Source: Acidobacteriota bacterium (GTDB lineage: Bacteria > Acidobacteriota > Thermoanaerobaculia > Multivoradales > J023). Taken from it: a stretch of 64,000 nt of DNA. The notes under the pieces were generated by a model. The model saw only the letters and a program-made list of their open reading frames with translations. It was not told where the DNA came from and did no database searches. Location: assembly GCA_029263395.1 (NCBI GenBank), contig JAJCXO010000030.1, positions 111,699-175,698 of the forward strand, in the 5' to 3' direction. Made by a program: the position numbers and the translations under genes. Positions 33,234 to 42,210 of this stretch are shown piece after piece. Each line of letters begins with the position of its first letter. Positions within the stretch are counted from its first letter, which is position 1.

Positions 33234-34631
33234 ATGGCGGAGCGCCCGCGAATCATACGTCAATTTGACGCTGGATCGATGTTGGCGGCACTCATTCTGC
33301 TGGCGATCGTCGGCCTCGGCCCAATCTACTTTGGCAGCGTTCTGCCGCGCGAGCGGATCGCCCTACAAGCCGGCGGGTTCCTCGCACTAGCGGCGGTCCT
33401 CGCCGGCCGAAAACCACTCTCCGAACTCCGCCACATCGCCATCCCGGCCCTGGCGGTAGCTGCGATCGGAGTGGTAGGGCTGCTCCAGTCCTTGGCATGG
33501 CCCCGGTTCCTCGTCCAGATTCTGTCCTCTCATCTGGTCACTCTGTGGGATAAAGCCAGCCTTTTGACCGGAGCCGCGGTCGATACTTTACCCCTGTCAC
33601 TGGCCCCGGCGGTCTCCCGTAGCACCGCAATCCACTGGCTGGCCTTGGCGGCATGTATGGCGGCCGCCTGCGCTGTCGGTCGTGAACGCGGATTGCGGCG
33701 TATTCTGGCCATCAGTCTGCTGGCGGTGGCAATCTTCGAAATTGTCTACGGCTCCGACAATTGGTTCGCTCAACGCAACTCCATCTTCGGGATGGAAGTC
33801 GGTGGCGACCCGACCCGAATCCGCGGCACGTTTGTCAATCCTGATCACCTGGCACTGTTGTTGATCATAGCCACCACCCTCGGCTTCTCGTGGTTATGGT
33901 GGTCGGTGCGGCGTATCCAGCGCCAAGCAACCGTCGAAACCCGACTGCTCCACGCAGTGCTGCCCAGCATGCTCTTCTTGTTGCTCTTCGTTGGTTTGGC
34001 CTTCACCGGTTCACGGGCTGGGCTGGTGGCGATCATCTTCGCCATACTCAGCCAAACCATGATGCTCGCGATCCACTATCGACGATGGCAAGTTGGACTC
34101 TTGTACAGCGGAGTGCTCGCCATCGGCTTGGGCGGTATCCTACTCTTCGGTCTGCAGAAAGGCCTCGGACGTTTGCTGGACACATCAGCCTACGAGCTGA
34201 CGCTAAATGCCCGGCCCGTGGTCTACCGCGCCAGCTGGGAGCTTTGGCAACTTTTTCCCTGGACCGGCACTGGTTTGGGTACGTTTCGCCAGGCCTTCCC
34301 TCTGGTCCAGCCCACCGGTCTCGAGCGGACTTGGATCCATGCCCATAGCGATGTCCTCGAGTTGTTGGTTACGACCGGTCTCATCGGCCTACCGGTGATG
34401 GCCTGCGGCCTACTGGTCCTCGTTCGACGCCTGTGGGCTGTGTTCCAGCTCGGCCATCGTTCAGAGGATCGCGCTGCCGGACTGGGAGCCCTCGGCGCGA
34501 TCATCGGGACTTTACTCCATTCGATATTCGACTTCGGCTTGACCCTGCCTGCCAACGCATTCATCTTCGCAACCGTCTGCGGTTTGGCCTGTGGCGCCGC
34601 CACTCGCAAGGTAAAACCGCGAAAACAATAA
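33234..34631 (+). CDS. O-antigen ligase / Wzy-type polymerase family membrane protein
   Basis: 465 residues with about eleven membrane segments. The large periplasmic loop contains RIRGTFVNPDHLALLLIIA, and the following segment has FTGSRAGLVAIIFAI, both characteristic of Wzy_C/O-antigen ligases; the second conserved stretch is WELWQLFPWTGTGLGTFRQAF then HAHSDVLELL. It would join or polymerise lipid-linked glycans at the periplasmic face. Whether it is a ligase or a polymerase cannot be told from sequence. It is divergent from the barrel gene by 107 bp. Confidence 0.88.
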   Translation: MAERPRIIRQFDAGSMLAALILLAIVGLGPIYFGSVLPRERIALQAGGFLALAAVLAGRKPLSELRHIAIPALAVAAIGVVGLLQSLAWPRFLVQILSSHLVTLWDKASLLTGAAVDTLPLSLAPAVSRSTAIHWLALAACMAAACAVGRERGLRRILAISLLAVAIFEIVYGSDNWFAQRNSIFGMEVGGDPTRIRGTFVNPDHLALLLIIATTLGFSWLWWSVRRIQRQATVETRLLHAVLPSMLFLLLFVGLAFTGSRAGLVAIIFAILSQTMMLAIHYRRWQVGLLYSGVLAIGLGGILLFGLQKGLGRLLDTSAYELTLNARPVVYRASWELWQLFPWTGTGLGTFRQAFPLVQPTGLERTWIHAHSDVLELLVTTGLIGLPVMACGLLVLVRRLWAVFQLGHRSEDRAAGLGALGAIIGTLLHSIFDFGLTLPANAFIFATVCGLACGAATRKVKPRKQ

Positions 34632-34660
34632 GACTGCGAAACAGTAAAACCGCGAAGAAA
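34611..34660. repeat. 3 x 16-17-bp degenerate tandem repeat over the stop codon
   Basis: GTAAAACCGCGAAAACA, ATAAGACTGCGAAACA and GTAAAACCGCGAAGAAA are adjacent. The second unit contains the TAA stop of the O-antigen ligase family gene. The rest of the convergent gap to 34734 shows nothing else. Confidence 0.55.
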
Positions 34661-34734
34661 GTCAACGCACAAGCGGTGAGCTGCCCACACCGTAACGTCG
34701 GCACAGGTGACACCGTAGCCTGAAACTCGACTGG

Positions 34735-36396
34735 TCAGCGTTCGATCCACACTCTGCCGGTGTCGAAACGGCTCCCAGCTAGCGCCCGCAGCTCTAGCAA
34801 ATGAGGCTTGGGATCAATCTTCAACCGCACCGCGATCACGTCTCGACCGACAACCGCCTGGCTAGCGACCTCACTACCATCCCAAATGATACCGACCACC
34901 ACCCCTGGTCCGGGAGCTGATTCAACTTCGATATTCAGTGTGGAGGTCGCTTGCGGCAAAGGCTCTGGGTAAAGCTCTAGAATCTGGCGATTCCCCACCT
35001 TGCGCCACTCGGCGATATCCCACGATAGCTTCTGCAGGCTAGCAAGCTTGTCGTCGGCCACCGCCAGCCCCTGCGAATCGGCTGCCGCTCGCGCCACTCG
35101 CTGACGAGCCAACCAATACCCGACCGAATCATGCAACGAGCGGTGAACGTCGTCCAACGCCTTACTGGCAGCGGCGACCTCGCCGCGCTCCAACAGCCAC
35201 TTGGTCTTGGCGATCAGCACTCTGCCCCAGGGCTTGCTCCACTTCGCGTCTTCCAGCTTTTCATAACGCGCGGTGCGGTAGGCATCCTTCCCAACCAGCG
35301 CGGCGAGAGCACCTGTCGGGGCATCGAGTTCACCGATGGAGTCGGTCAACCGACCGAGAGTCTTAGGACCGAACGGCACCACTGACACCGTGTTCAACTC
35401 CAACGCCCAGTCCAACCATTCTCGCAGCTTGTCAGTCGACATCAGGCCATGGAGACCCGGTGGGAAGATGTCGAGGGCCCGAACGACCAACGGCGCGAAC
35501 CGGCCGTCGCGGGGCGCCGCAATCAGCACTTGCAGACACTTGTCGCGGCTGGCAGCCAGGTCTCCGAACTGCAAATGATTTTCAGCTTCATCCAGGTCCC
35601 GCTTCAGCTTCTGCTCGAGGACTTCGAGGTATCGCTGATGGGCACGGCTGAAGGCTGGCCAATTGTTGGCCCCTGCGTATGACACTTCCAGTTGCTTCCA
35701 CACCCTCGGACGGTCCGGCATCACTTCGAGGGCGCGGTCGCCAGCCACATCGATCCAAACCGACGCCAGCCCGACGAAGGCATCGGTATCGTCACGGAAT
35801 GTGTCTCGCACCAGGTCGAAGGCAAAGGCACGTTTGGCCGGTGACAACGCATCCCAAGTTTCCAAATAGGCGGTGACCAGAAAACGCCGTGGCTCCCGTT
35901 TGCCACTCGCCTCCTCGACGGCTTTCAACAACGGCTCCTCCCAGGCCTTCGATTCGGAATAAAGCCGCCGATCGGAACGAAACGACCATTCGAGATAGGT
36001 CGCCGCTCCAAGAAACATCGACGCTTCCCAACTGTTGGGTTGCTGCTGCAAAACCTCGAGCGCCAACCGCCGAGCCTCTGTCAGACGAGCCACCGAAGCC
36101 TCTAACCCCCCGGAGAGATTCTCACCACCGGTCATCGCGTCGTAGACCAGAGCCCGCGCCACAATCAGCTGCCCATGATGTGCAGTCCGCTCGAGGCCAA
36201 CCCGTTGCGATACAACGTCAAAATCGGCACTCTTCTCCGGACCTTCCAACAACTCTAGCAACTCACTCCGCTGAGTCCGCCAACGCATCATCGAAGCCAA
36301 CGCTTCGAAGGTGCCGAGCAGGCAAACAACGATCAAAAGCGCACGCAGTGCCACCTCACGTCGACCTGCACTAGCTTCGGATTTTGGAGAATTCAT
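34735..36396 (-). CDS. Membrane-anchored helical (TPR-like) protein of unknown function
   Basis: 553 residues. A single N-terminal membrane segment (ALRALLIVVCLLGTFEALA) is followed by about 420 residues of helical repeats resembling degenerate TPR units (LEVLQQQPNSWEASMFLGAA; KWLLERGEVAAASKALDD). The C-terminus is a beta-rich domain of about 75 residues ending RFDTGRVWIER. It is convergent with the O-antigen ligase family gene. Such anchored TPR proteins often accompany polysaccharide export genes, but no specific role is supported. Confidence 0.65.
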   Translation of the reverse strand: MNSPKSEASAGRREVALRALLIVVCLLGTFEALASMMRWRTQRSELLELLEGPEKSADFDVVSQRVGLERTAHHGQLIVARALVYDAMTGGENLSGGLEASVARLTEARRLALEVLQQQPNSWEASMFLGAATYLEWSFRSDRRLYSESKAWEEPLLKAVEEASGKREPRRFLVTAYLETWDALSPAKRAFAFDLVRDTFRDDTDAFVGLASVWIDVAGDRALEVMPDRPRVWKQLEVSYAGANNWPAFSRAHQRYLEVLEQKLKRDLDEAENHLQFGDLAASRDKCLQVLIAAPRDGRFAPLVVRALDIFPPGLHGLMSTDKLREWLDWALELNTVSVVPFGPKTLGRLTDSIGELDAPTGALAALVGKDAYRTARYEKLEDAKWSKPWGRVLIAKTKWLLERGEVAAASKALDDVHRSLHDSVGYWLARQRVARAAADSQGLAVADDKLASLQKLSWDIAEWRKVGNRQILELYPEPLPQATSTLNIEVESAPGPGVVVGIIWDGSEVASQAVVGRDVIAVRLKIDPKPHLLELRALAGSRFDTGRVWIER

Positions 36397-36508
36397 AACG
36401 ATTCAATGACAGCGAAGACGTCAGCGGTAGCAACGGTTCCAGGAGGCTTGCGGTCGATCACGCCGGAAGACTGATCACGTCCAAAGAACCGATATAGTAC
36501 CGCAGAGG

Positions 36509-36931
36509 ATGCCGAACCCAGGTTCAACGACTGGTCACACATCACCCTGGCTCGTCCATGGTATGGCTTGGTCATGGACCGCACTCGTCCTTTGTCTCTT
36601 GCTACTTCCTGGCGACGGGATGGGAGCAGTGGACACCAACTTTCCCTGGACATTACCGGCCGGAACCGACAAGCTCGTCCACGGCCTACTCTTCTTCTTC
36701 GAGACACGATTCCTGTTTCGTTCTTTCAACCAACTTCGACCTGGGCGCTCATCTCTCGCTGCCGCCATCGGCACAGCAATTGTTCTGGGAGCCCTGACCG
36801 AAATCGCTCAGCTGTGGGTGCCATCACGAGATGGAAGCGGCGCTGACATGCTGGCCGATACTCTGGGAGCCCTAGCCTACGGCGTTTGGGTTTCTCGTTC
36901 TGCGAACGTGGGATCTGGGAGTACATCATGA
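36509..36931 (+). CDS. VanZ-like membrane protein
   Basis: 140 residues, about four membrane segments. The VanZ family signatures are present: TDKLVHGLLFFFETRFLF, then ALTEIAQLWVPSRDGSGADMLADTLGA. VanZ-like proteins are linked to envelope or polysaccharide functions; no enzymatic activity is known. The ATG at 36509 is close to an AGAGG; a later Met (36563) is possible. The stop overlaps the metF start (ATGA). Confidence 0.85.
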   Translation: MPNPGSTTGHTSPWLVHGMAWSWTALVLCLLLLPGDGMGAVDTNFPWTLPAGTDKLVHGLLFFFETRFLFRSFNQLRPGRSSLAAAIGTAIVLGALTEIAQLWVPSRDGSGADMLADTLGALAYGVWVSRSANVGSGSTS

Positions 36932-37878
36932 AAGTCATCGAGCATTTGGCCGAAGCCAAACGGCCACTGATCAGCTTCGAGATCATACCGCCGTTACGTG
37001 GCGGCGATATCAAGGGCTTGCTGGGGCTGATCGAAAGCCTGGTCCAACATCGCCCGCCCTTCATCGACATCACCAGTCACGCTGCGCAAGTGGTCTACGA
37101 CGAAACGCCCCATGGCATCGAACGGAAGATCAAACGTAAACGGCCCGGCACCCTCGGCGTCTGTGCACTGATCCAGAATAAGTACAACATCGACGCGGTG
37201 CCACATGTGTTGTGCAAAGGCTTCAACCGTCAGGAGACCGAAGACTTCCTGATCGAGCTGCGATACCTGGGTATCGAGAACGTCCTGGCGATCCGCGGCG
37301 ACGACAGCGGTTATCGCAAACGGCTAGAGCACGGTCGTACTGCCAATGACCATGCCATCGACCTTGTCCAGCAGATCAGTGACATGAACAAGGGCCGTTA
37401 CCTGGAAGATCTTCTCGATGCCGATCCGTCAGACTTCTGCATCGGCGCAGCCGGATATCCCGAGAAACACTTTGAGGCTCCCAATCTGCAGACCGATGTT
37501 CGCTGGGCGAAGGCCAAGGTTGACGCCGGCGCCGAGTACATCGTCACTCAGATGTACTTCGACAACCAGCACTACTTCAGCTTTGTCAACGAATGCCGCG
37601 CGGCTGGGATCGAGGTGCCGATCATTCCCGGTCTGAAGATCATCACCAAAAAAGGCCAGCTACAGTCGATCCCTCGGACGTTCCATTGCGAAATTCCAGC
37701 TGAGTTATCCGAAGCGGTTGAAGGAGCCAAAACCAAAACCGAGGTGATGGAGGTTGGCGTGGAGTGGGCCGCCCGGCAGACTCAGGAATTGCTAGACAAA
37801 AATGTACCGTCGGTACATTTTTATGTGCTGCAAAGTGCCAAGGCGATCAACACCTTGCTGCCGCGCCTCAACCTCTGA
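36928..37878 (+). CDS. metF: Methylenetetrahydrofolate reductase
   Basis: 316 residues from the ATG at 36928 (GGGAG upstream), overlapping vanZ by four bases. SFEIIPPLRG, IDITSH, GIENVLAIRGDD, and the long active-site run FCIGAAGYPEKH, then ITQMYFDN-like VTQMYFDNQHYFSF and PIIPGLKII, identify MetF. The C-terminal VPSVHFYVLQ corresponds to the usual HFYTLN. It reduces 5,10-methylene-THF to 5-methyl-THF for methionine synthesis. Near its end the coding DNA contains a 25-bp palindrome (37798-37822). It converges on the kinase gene with a 4-bp gap. Confidence 0.95.
   Translation: MKVIEHLAEAKRPLISFEIIPPLRGGDIKGLLGLIESLVQHRPPFIDITSHAAQVVYDETPHGIERKIKRKRPGTLGVCALIQNKYNIDAVPHVLCKGFNRQETEDFLIELRYLGIENVLAIRGDDSGYRKRLEHGRTANDHAIDLVQQISDMNKGRYLEDLLDADPSDFCIGAAGYPEKHFEAPNLQTDVRWAKAKVDAGAEYIVTQMYFDNQHYFSFVNECRAAGIEVPIIPGLKIITKKGQLQSIPRTFHCEIPAELSEAVEGAKTKTEVMEVGVEWAARQTQELLDKNVPSVHFYVLQSAKAINTLLPRLNL
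37798..37822. repeat. 25-bp palindrome inside the metF 3' end
   Basis: AAAAATGTACCG, a single T, then CGGTACATTTTT: two 12-bp perfect arms. It codes for KNVPSVHF, part of the conserved MetF C-terminus. It lies 56 bp before the stop codon and could act as a hairpin or operator. Confidence 0.75.
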
Positions 37879-37882
37879 AACT

Positions 37883-40093
37883 TCACAGACCGCCGACAAC
37901 TTCAGGGTGATCGGGCCCCAAGGCTTGCTCTAAGATCGGCAGCGCCCGCTCCAGGAGTGCCTGCGCCCGAGCAGTCTCTCCAAGGCGGTCATAAACCTGC
38001 GCCAGCTCTTTCAAACGATAGCCGACGTCGACATGCTCGGCCCCCAGGCTCTGTTCGAGGATCGACAACGAGCGCTGCAGCAGAGCTTCCGCTTCGGCGT
38101 AACGCCCTTCCTTGAACAGGATGGTTCCCTGTCCCGCCAGGGCATAAGCAGCATAAGGATGATCGGGGCCGACGGAGTTCTCGAAGATTTCGAGACAGCG
38201 ACCGTAGAGGACTCTGGCTTGGTCGCGATCCCCCAATTCATCATGGATGGTTGCCAAGTTGACGATACCGACGCCAACCGCTGGATGATCTGGCCCCATG
38301 GTCTTTTCCCAGATCGCGACCGCCCGCTCATACAGGGGCTTGGCTTCATCGAACCGTTGCTGATCGAGGTAGAGCACCCCGAGATTGTTGAGGCTAGACG
38401 CAACCTGTGGATGGTCGTCACCGAGGGTGTGCTCGCGGATTTGTAACGATCGCAGGTAAAGCGGTTCGGCAGCATCCGGCTGTCGCTGATCCTTGTAGAG
38501 GATCGCCAAGTTATCGAGGCTGGCCGCAACCTTGGGATGCTCTTTGCCGAGCGCTGTCTCGCGGATCGCCAGAGCACGGCGGTACACTGGCTCGGCGCTG
38601 GCGTACTGCCCTTGATTCCACAAGATGATCCCAAGTCCGTTCAGACTGTCGGCCAACTCAGGATGGGTCGGCCCCAGCAGGCGTTCAAGGGTTGCAATCG
38701 AGTGTTCGAATAGTGGCGCCGCTTGATCAAGTTTGCCCTGCTGCCAATACAAGTAAGCCAAATGAGCTTGACTCTCAGCGGTCTCGACGTCCCCGCTGCC
38801 CAACAGATCCTCGCGGGTCTCCAGCGCACGCTCGAGCAGTGGCACCGCCTGATCAAAAAGACCCAGTTTGCCGTAGACCGTCCCGATGGTATCCATCAGT
38901 CGGGCCTGGATCGCCGGCTGATCGGCAAGATCGGCCGTGACTTTGTCCGCCCCGCCGTCGAGAATTTCGCGCGCTGTCACCGTATTGCCCCGGGTCCTTT
39001 CCGGGTCGGACAACTCGAATAGCCCAACCAGGAACTGCGACACTTGGCGAGCTGCCTCCGCCTCATAGCTGGCTCGTGCTGCTTCGCGGTTGGCACGTTC
39101 TGCTTCGCGGCCAATGCGGTGCGCCTGCAGCCCAAGGGCCAGCGCCACAAGCAAAAGAAAGGCCATCGCCATCGCCAAAGCGACCTGCCTTCGCCGCATA
39201 CGCGGCTTCTGGCGAATCCAGCGTAAACGATCACCAACGTCGATCGCCGACGGACGAACCGAGGGCGCCAACGATTTCATGCGCTCGATCAGTGCTGCCA
39301 GGTCGTTGTCGATACCCACCGCCGGAAAAGTCTCAGCCTTGGCCACCTTGGTGAGCATCAACGTCAAACTTTGGTCCGGTTCATAAGGCGACTGGCCAGT
39401 AAACAGCTCATGCAACAACAGACCGAGGGAGTAGACATCACTGGCGGCGGTGGCGGCCTCTCCCTGGGCCTGCTCGGGGCTCATGTAGGCCACCGTACCC
39501 ATGATGCTGCCGAATTGGGTACGCAGTCGACGGTAACGTTCTTCGCGACGTTGGGTGGCGACATCGTCGAGGTCCAAGAGATCCTGCGGGCTGCCGATGG
39601 TCACCGTCGCGTCACCCTCGATCGTGCGCGACAGGCCGAAGTCGAGGATTTTCACCTCACCGGCGGGCGTCAGCATCACATTGTCGGGCTTGAGGTCGCG
39701 GTGGATCACCCCTTGGCCATGCGCCGCTGCCAGGGCATCGGCCACCTGGGCCCCGATGTTCGACTTCTGTTCGTCGGTGAGCTGCTTCTTCTGCAGTGCC
39801 TGTTTGAGACTCTCGCCCGCGATCAGCTCGAGCACCAGGATGTCGGTGTCGTCCTCTTCCAGCAGATCGTAGATACGACAGATGTGAGGATGGTCGAGCT
39901 GCGAGAGAATCCTCGCCTCGCGCAACAACCGCGCTTTCACATCGGCATTGGGCCGATGCTCCTCACGCAGCGTCTTGAGGGCAACTTTGCGCTGCAGCCG
40001 CTCGTCATAAGCCGCATACACATCCCCCATCCCACCTTTGGCCAATCGGTCAACGACGCGGAAGTGGCGGATTTTTTGACCGATATAGCTCAT
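37883..40093 (-). CDS. Membrane Ser/Thr protein kinase with kinesin-light-chain-type TPRs
   Basis: 736 residues. An N-terminal Hanks-type kinase (about 10-280): glycine loop LAKGGMGDVYAAYD, VALKTL lysine, catalytic IHRDLKPDNVML, DFG in ILDFGLS, and activation segment MGTVAYMSPEQAQGE. A membrane segment follows (VALAMAMAFLLLVALALGL), then a charged coiled coil rich in REA/EAE, and about eight 42-residue TPR_12 repeats (DHPQVASSLNNLGVLYLDQQ and similar) presumably outside the membrane. This architecture is common in Acidobacteriota. Ligands and substrates are unknown. Confidence 0.93.
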   Translation of the reverse strand: MSYIGQKIRHFRVVDRLAKGGMGDVYAAYDERLQRKVALKTLREEHRPNADVKARLLREARILSQLDHPHICRIYDLLEEDDTDILVLELIAGESLKQALQKKQLTDEQKSNIGAQVADALAAAHGQGVIHRDLKPDNVMLTPAGEVKILDFGLSRTIEGDATVTIGSPQDLLDLDDVATQRREERYRRLRTQFGSIMGTVAYMSPEQAQGEAATAASDVYSLGLLLHELFTGQSPYEPDQSLTLMLTKVAKAETFPAVGIDNDLAALIERMKSLAPSVRPSAIDVGDRLRWIRQKPRMRRRQVALAMAMAFLLLVALALGLQAHRIGREAERANREAARASYEAEAARQVSQFLVGLFELSDPERTRGNTVTAREILDGGADKVTADLADQPAIQARLMDTIGTVYGKLGLFDQAVPLLERALETREDLLGSGDVETAESQAHLAYLYWQQGKLDQAAPLFEHSIATLERLLGPTHPELADSLNGLGIILWNQGQYASAEPVYRRALAIRETALGKEHPKVAASLDNLAILYKDQRQPDAAEPLYLRSLQIREHTLGDDHPQVASSLNNLGVLYLDQQRFDEAKPLYERAVAIWEKTMGPDHPAVGVGIVNLATIHDELGDRDQARVLYGRCLEIFENSVGPDHPYAAYALAGQGTILFKEGRYAEAEALLQRSLSILEQSLGAEHVDVGYRLKELAQVYDRLGETARAQALLERALPILEQALGPDHPEVVGGL

Positions 40094-40267
40094 TTGGGGA
40101 AGGCACCTGCCGGCGCCCGGTTTCTATCAAGGATTCGACCCTGGGTCACGGCGAGTGCCATGATCCAATACCCCATCCCGAATCCGCGCCTTCGTGTGAT
40201 GAGTTCGATCCCCGCGGGCAGAAAAAGGGTTAGGGAGACTGAACTTAGACCAAGCTCCAGGTCCAAA

Positions 40268-40294
40268 TAGCCCGGTCAACGCTCGAACGGGCTA
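40268..40294. terminator. Hairpin upstream of the 42-bp repeats
   Basis: TAGCCCG pairs with CGGGCTA (7-bp perfect stem, 13-nt loop). It lies in the 565-bp gap (40094-40658) between the kinase and DUF368 genes. Apart from this hairpin and the tandem repeats that follow, nothing recognisable is seen in that gap. Confidence 0.4.
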
Positions 40295-40304
40295 CCCCCA
40301 AGCC

Positions 40305-40430
40305 CAACATCACGGGTGCGAGCGTCGCACCTGGTATGTGCACCTCCAACATCACGGGTGCGAGCGTCACACCTGGTATGTGCACCTTCAACATCACGGG
40401 TGCGAGCATCGCACCTGGTATGTTGGTGTC
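40305..40430. repeat. 3 x 42-bp tandem repeat, each with a hairpin
   Basis: Units start at 40305, 40347 and 40389 with CAACATCACGGGTGCGAGCG. The first two match at nearly every position; the third diverges in its last 8 bases. Each contains GGTGCGA-NNN-TCGCACC, a 7-bp stem with a 3-nt loop (one mismatch in unit 2; the loop changes to GCA in unit 3 while the stem is kept). They lie 229-354 bp upstream of the DUF368 gene. Confidence 0.85.
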
Positions 40431-40658
40431 AAGGAACCCTTGTTTGAGCATCAAGCGCGCTTTTCTGACGCGCCAGGCACCCAAGTCGAGCGTCGCGGCG
40501 GGGCTCGTCAGGCCAGCTCGGTCCCACTGGGCCATAGAGGCACGATACGCATGGCACCACGTTAGCGTGTCGAGCTTGCCAAAACTCGGCGCCGCCAAGA
40601 GATCGCTCAACCAGGGGCTGATGCCATATCATCCGCAGCCAACCAGCTTGGGGGCACC

Positions 40659-41603
40659 ATGAATCGAATCCGCAGCACGAAAGACTACGTTTACCTCGTC
40701 TTCACCGGCTTGACCATGGGGGCCGCCGACGTCGTGCCCGGGGTGTCGGGTGGCACGATGGCGTTCATCATGGGCGTCTACCAGGAGCTGATCGACGCCA
40801 TCAAGTCGGTCGACCGCGAGGTGGTGATGCTGCTGCTTCGCTTCCGCTTGAAAGATGTGCTGGAACGGGTACCGTGGCGCTTCCTGCTGGCTTTGGGCGG
40901 TGGCATCTTGACCGCGATCTTCACCTTGGCCGGAGTCATCAGCTGGCTGCTCGATCACCATCCAGTGTTGCTTTACGCCTTCTTCTTTGGACTGGTGCTG
41001 GCCAGCATCGTCGCGATCGCAGCACATATCCGGTGGTCGGGCGGCGCGGTGGCGACACTCCTCGCGGGTACCGTTCTCGCCTATTGGATTGTCGGCCTGG
41101 TGCCGGTCCAGATGTCGAATGCCCCACTGGTTATCTTCCTGAGCGCATCGGTGGCGATCGTGGCGATGATCCTGCCAGGAATCTCGGGCTCGTTCATTCT
41201 GTTGATCCTGGGCCAATACGCCTACGTGCTGAACGCGGTCAAATCATTCGACATCATCACGCTGTTGCCCTTCGTGGCAGGCATCGTCGTCGGCATTACA
41301 AGTTTCGCCCGTGTCCTCAGCTGGCTGCTGCACAAATATCACCAGATGACCCTGACCCTGTTGGTCGGCTTCATGATCGGCTCGCTACGCAAGATCTGGC
41401 CGTTCAAGGAAACCCTCGAGACTATGGTCGACCGCCACGGCGACGTGGTGCCGATCCTGCAACGTAATGTGCTGCCGGATGCTGGCTCGAGCCAAATGTG
41501 GTTCGCCTTCGGTCTTGCCATCGCCGGCTTTCTGGCGATCCGCTTTCTCGACCGCTTGCGAGGTGAGGCAAGTCCGTTTGTCCAGATGACCGAAGACGAC
41601 TAG
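40659..41603 (+). CDS. popT: DUF368 polyprenyl-phosphate transporter (PopT-like)
   Basis: 314 residues with about eight membrane segments. TMGAADVVPGVSGGTMAFIM is the DUF368 hallmark, repeated in inverted form later as ILPGISGSFILLILGQY. DUF368 proteins have been shown to recycle undecaprenyl phosphate across the membrane, alongside DedA proteins. The gene stands alone, convergent with the DUF1579-like gene (9-bp gap). Confidence 0.9.
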   Translation: MNRIRSTKDYVYLVFTGLTMGAADVVPGVSGGTMAFIMGVYQELIDAIKSVDREVVMLLLRFRLKDVLERVPWRFLLALGGGILTAIFTLAGVISWLLDHHPVLLYAFFFGLVLASIVAIAAHIRWSGGAVATLLAGTVLAYWIVGLVPVQMSNAPLVIFLSASVAIVAMILPGISGSFILLILGQYAYVLNAVKSFDIITLLPFVAGIVVGITSFARVLSWLLHKYHQMTLTLLVGFMIGSLRKIWPFKETLETMVDRHGDVVPILQRNVLPDAGSSQMWFAFGLAIAGFLAIRFLDRLRGEASPFVQMTEDD

Positions 41604-41612
41604 CCGTCGGGG

Positions 41613-42206
41613 CTACTCAACCTTGGCATAACGGCCGGCCATGACGGTGACGGAATCTCCGTAACGTCCGAAGCCGTCGATGGTGTAAATCCAGCGACCG
41701 CCGACGCGACGGACGAGTTCGCGAAAAACTTCGAGCCGACCCGGCACATCGGTGTGCCAGACGATCTGTAGGACGCCATCGGGGGCCTTGCTCACCGTGC
41801 CGCGATGCTCAACCCGATCGCCATCGGATTTCTCGATCACGCACAACAAGCTCAAGGAACCGTCAGCTTCTTGCTTGGCAATGTTGTATCCCTGACCCGT
41901 GATGACGGTGCCATCCGGCATGGTGTCCTCGATCCGAGCCTCTTGGCGCTCACCATCGACGGTGCGGTAGGAGTGTCGGGCCTTGATGCGGTAGAGCTCC
42001 CGACCGGTGGAGTCATACCCGACGAAGTCTCCCTCCCAGATACCATCGAGGGTAGAAAACACGTCGACCGGTCGCATGGCTCCCGGTGGACCTGGGCCGG
42101 CAGCATGCACCCTGGTGACGGCTGACAAGCCCAACAAGGCGGTAGACCACAAAACTGTCGACCACAAGAGTCTGGACCACAAAACCTTGGACCACAAGAC
42201 CTTCAC
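41613..42206 (-). CDS. Exported lipocalin-like (DUF1579-type) protein with repeat-built signal peptide
   Basis: 197 residues from a GTG at 42206, four bases after the stop of the upstream SDR. The N-terminus is four near-identical pentads (VLWSK, VLWSR, LLWST, VLWST) then ALLGLSAVTRVHAA, a plausible signal peptide. The mature part is a beta-rich domain of about 160 residues: DGIWEGDFVGYDSTGRELYR, TVDGERQEARIEDT, VIEKSDGDRVEHRG, WIYTIDGFGRYG. This resembles DUF1579/lipocalin-like folds. The ligand is unknown. It is co-transcribed with the SDR. Confidence 0.7.
   Translation of the reverse strand: MKVLWSKVLWSRLLWSTVLWSTALLGLSAVTRVHAAGPGPPGAMRPVDVFSTLDGIWEGDFVGYDSTGRELYRIKARHSYRTVDGERQEARIEDTMPDGTVITGQGYNIAKQEADGSLSLLCVIEKSDGDRVEHRGTVSKAPDGVLQIVWHTDVPGRLEVFRELVRRVGGRWIYTIDGFGRYGDSVTVMAGRYAKVE
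42144..42204. repeat. 4 x 15-bp tandem repeat encoding a signal peptide
   Basis: On the minus strand the units read GGTCTTGTGGTCCAA, GGTTTTGTGGTCCAG, ACTCTTGTGGTCGAC and AGTTTTGTGGTCTAC. The core CTTGTGGTC or TTTGTGGTC is kept in all four. The period of 15 bp preserves the reading frame. Confidence 0.75.
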
Positions 42207-42210
42207 AGGA

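Noticed and set aside
39371..40270. 299-residue plus-strand frame opposite the Ser/Thr kinase
   Set aside because: It is the complement of a well-supported kinase domain in GC-rich DNA and shows no domain of its own.
40305..40430. CRISPR array
   Set aside because: The 42-bp units are directly abutting with no unique spacers, there are only three, and no cas gene is near.
40545..40560. Second sigma-54-like promoter (TGGCACCACGTTAGCG) upstream of the DUF368 gene
   Set aside because: GG-GC spacing fits but the -12 element is TAGC rather than TTGC, and no enhancer-like dyad or activator gene is linked.
40245..40610. Minus-strand frame with a 14-residue repeat (HIPGATLAPVML-like)
   Set aside because: The periodicity comes from the 42-bp DNA repeat, other frames are open as well, and there is no ribosome-binding site or recognisable domain.
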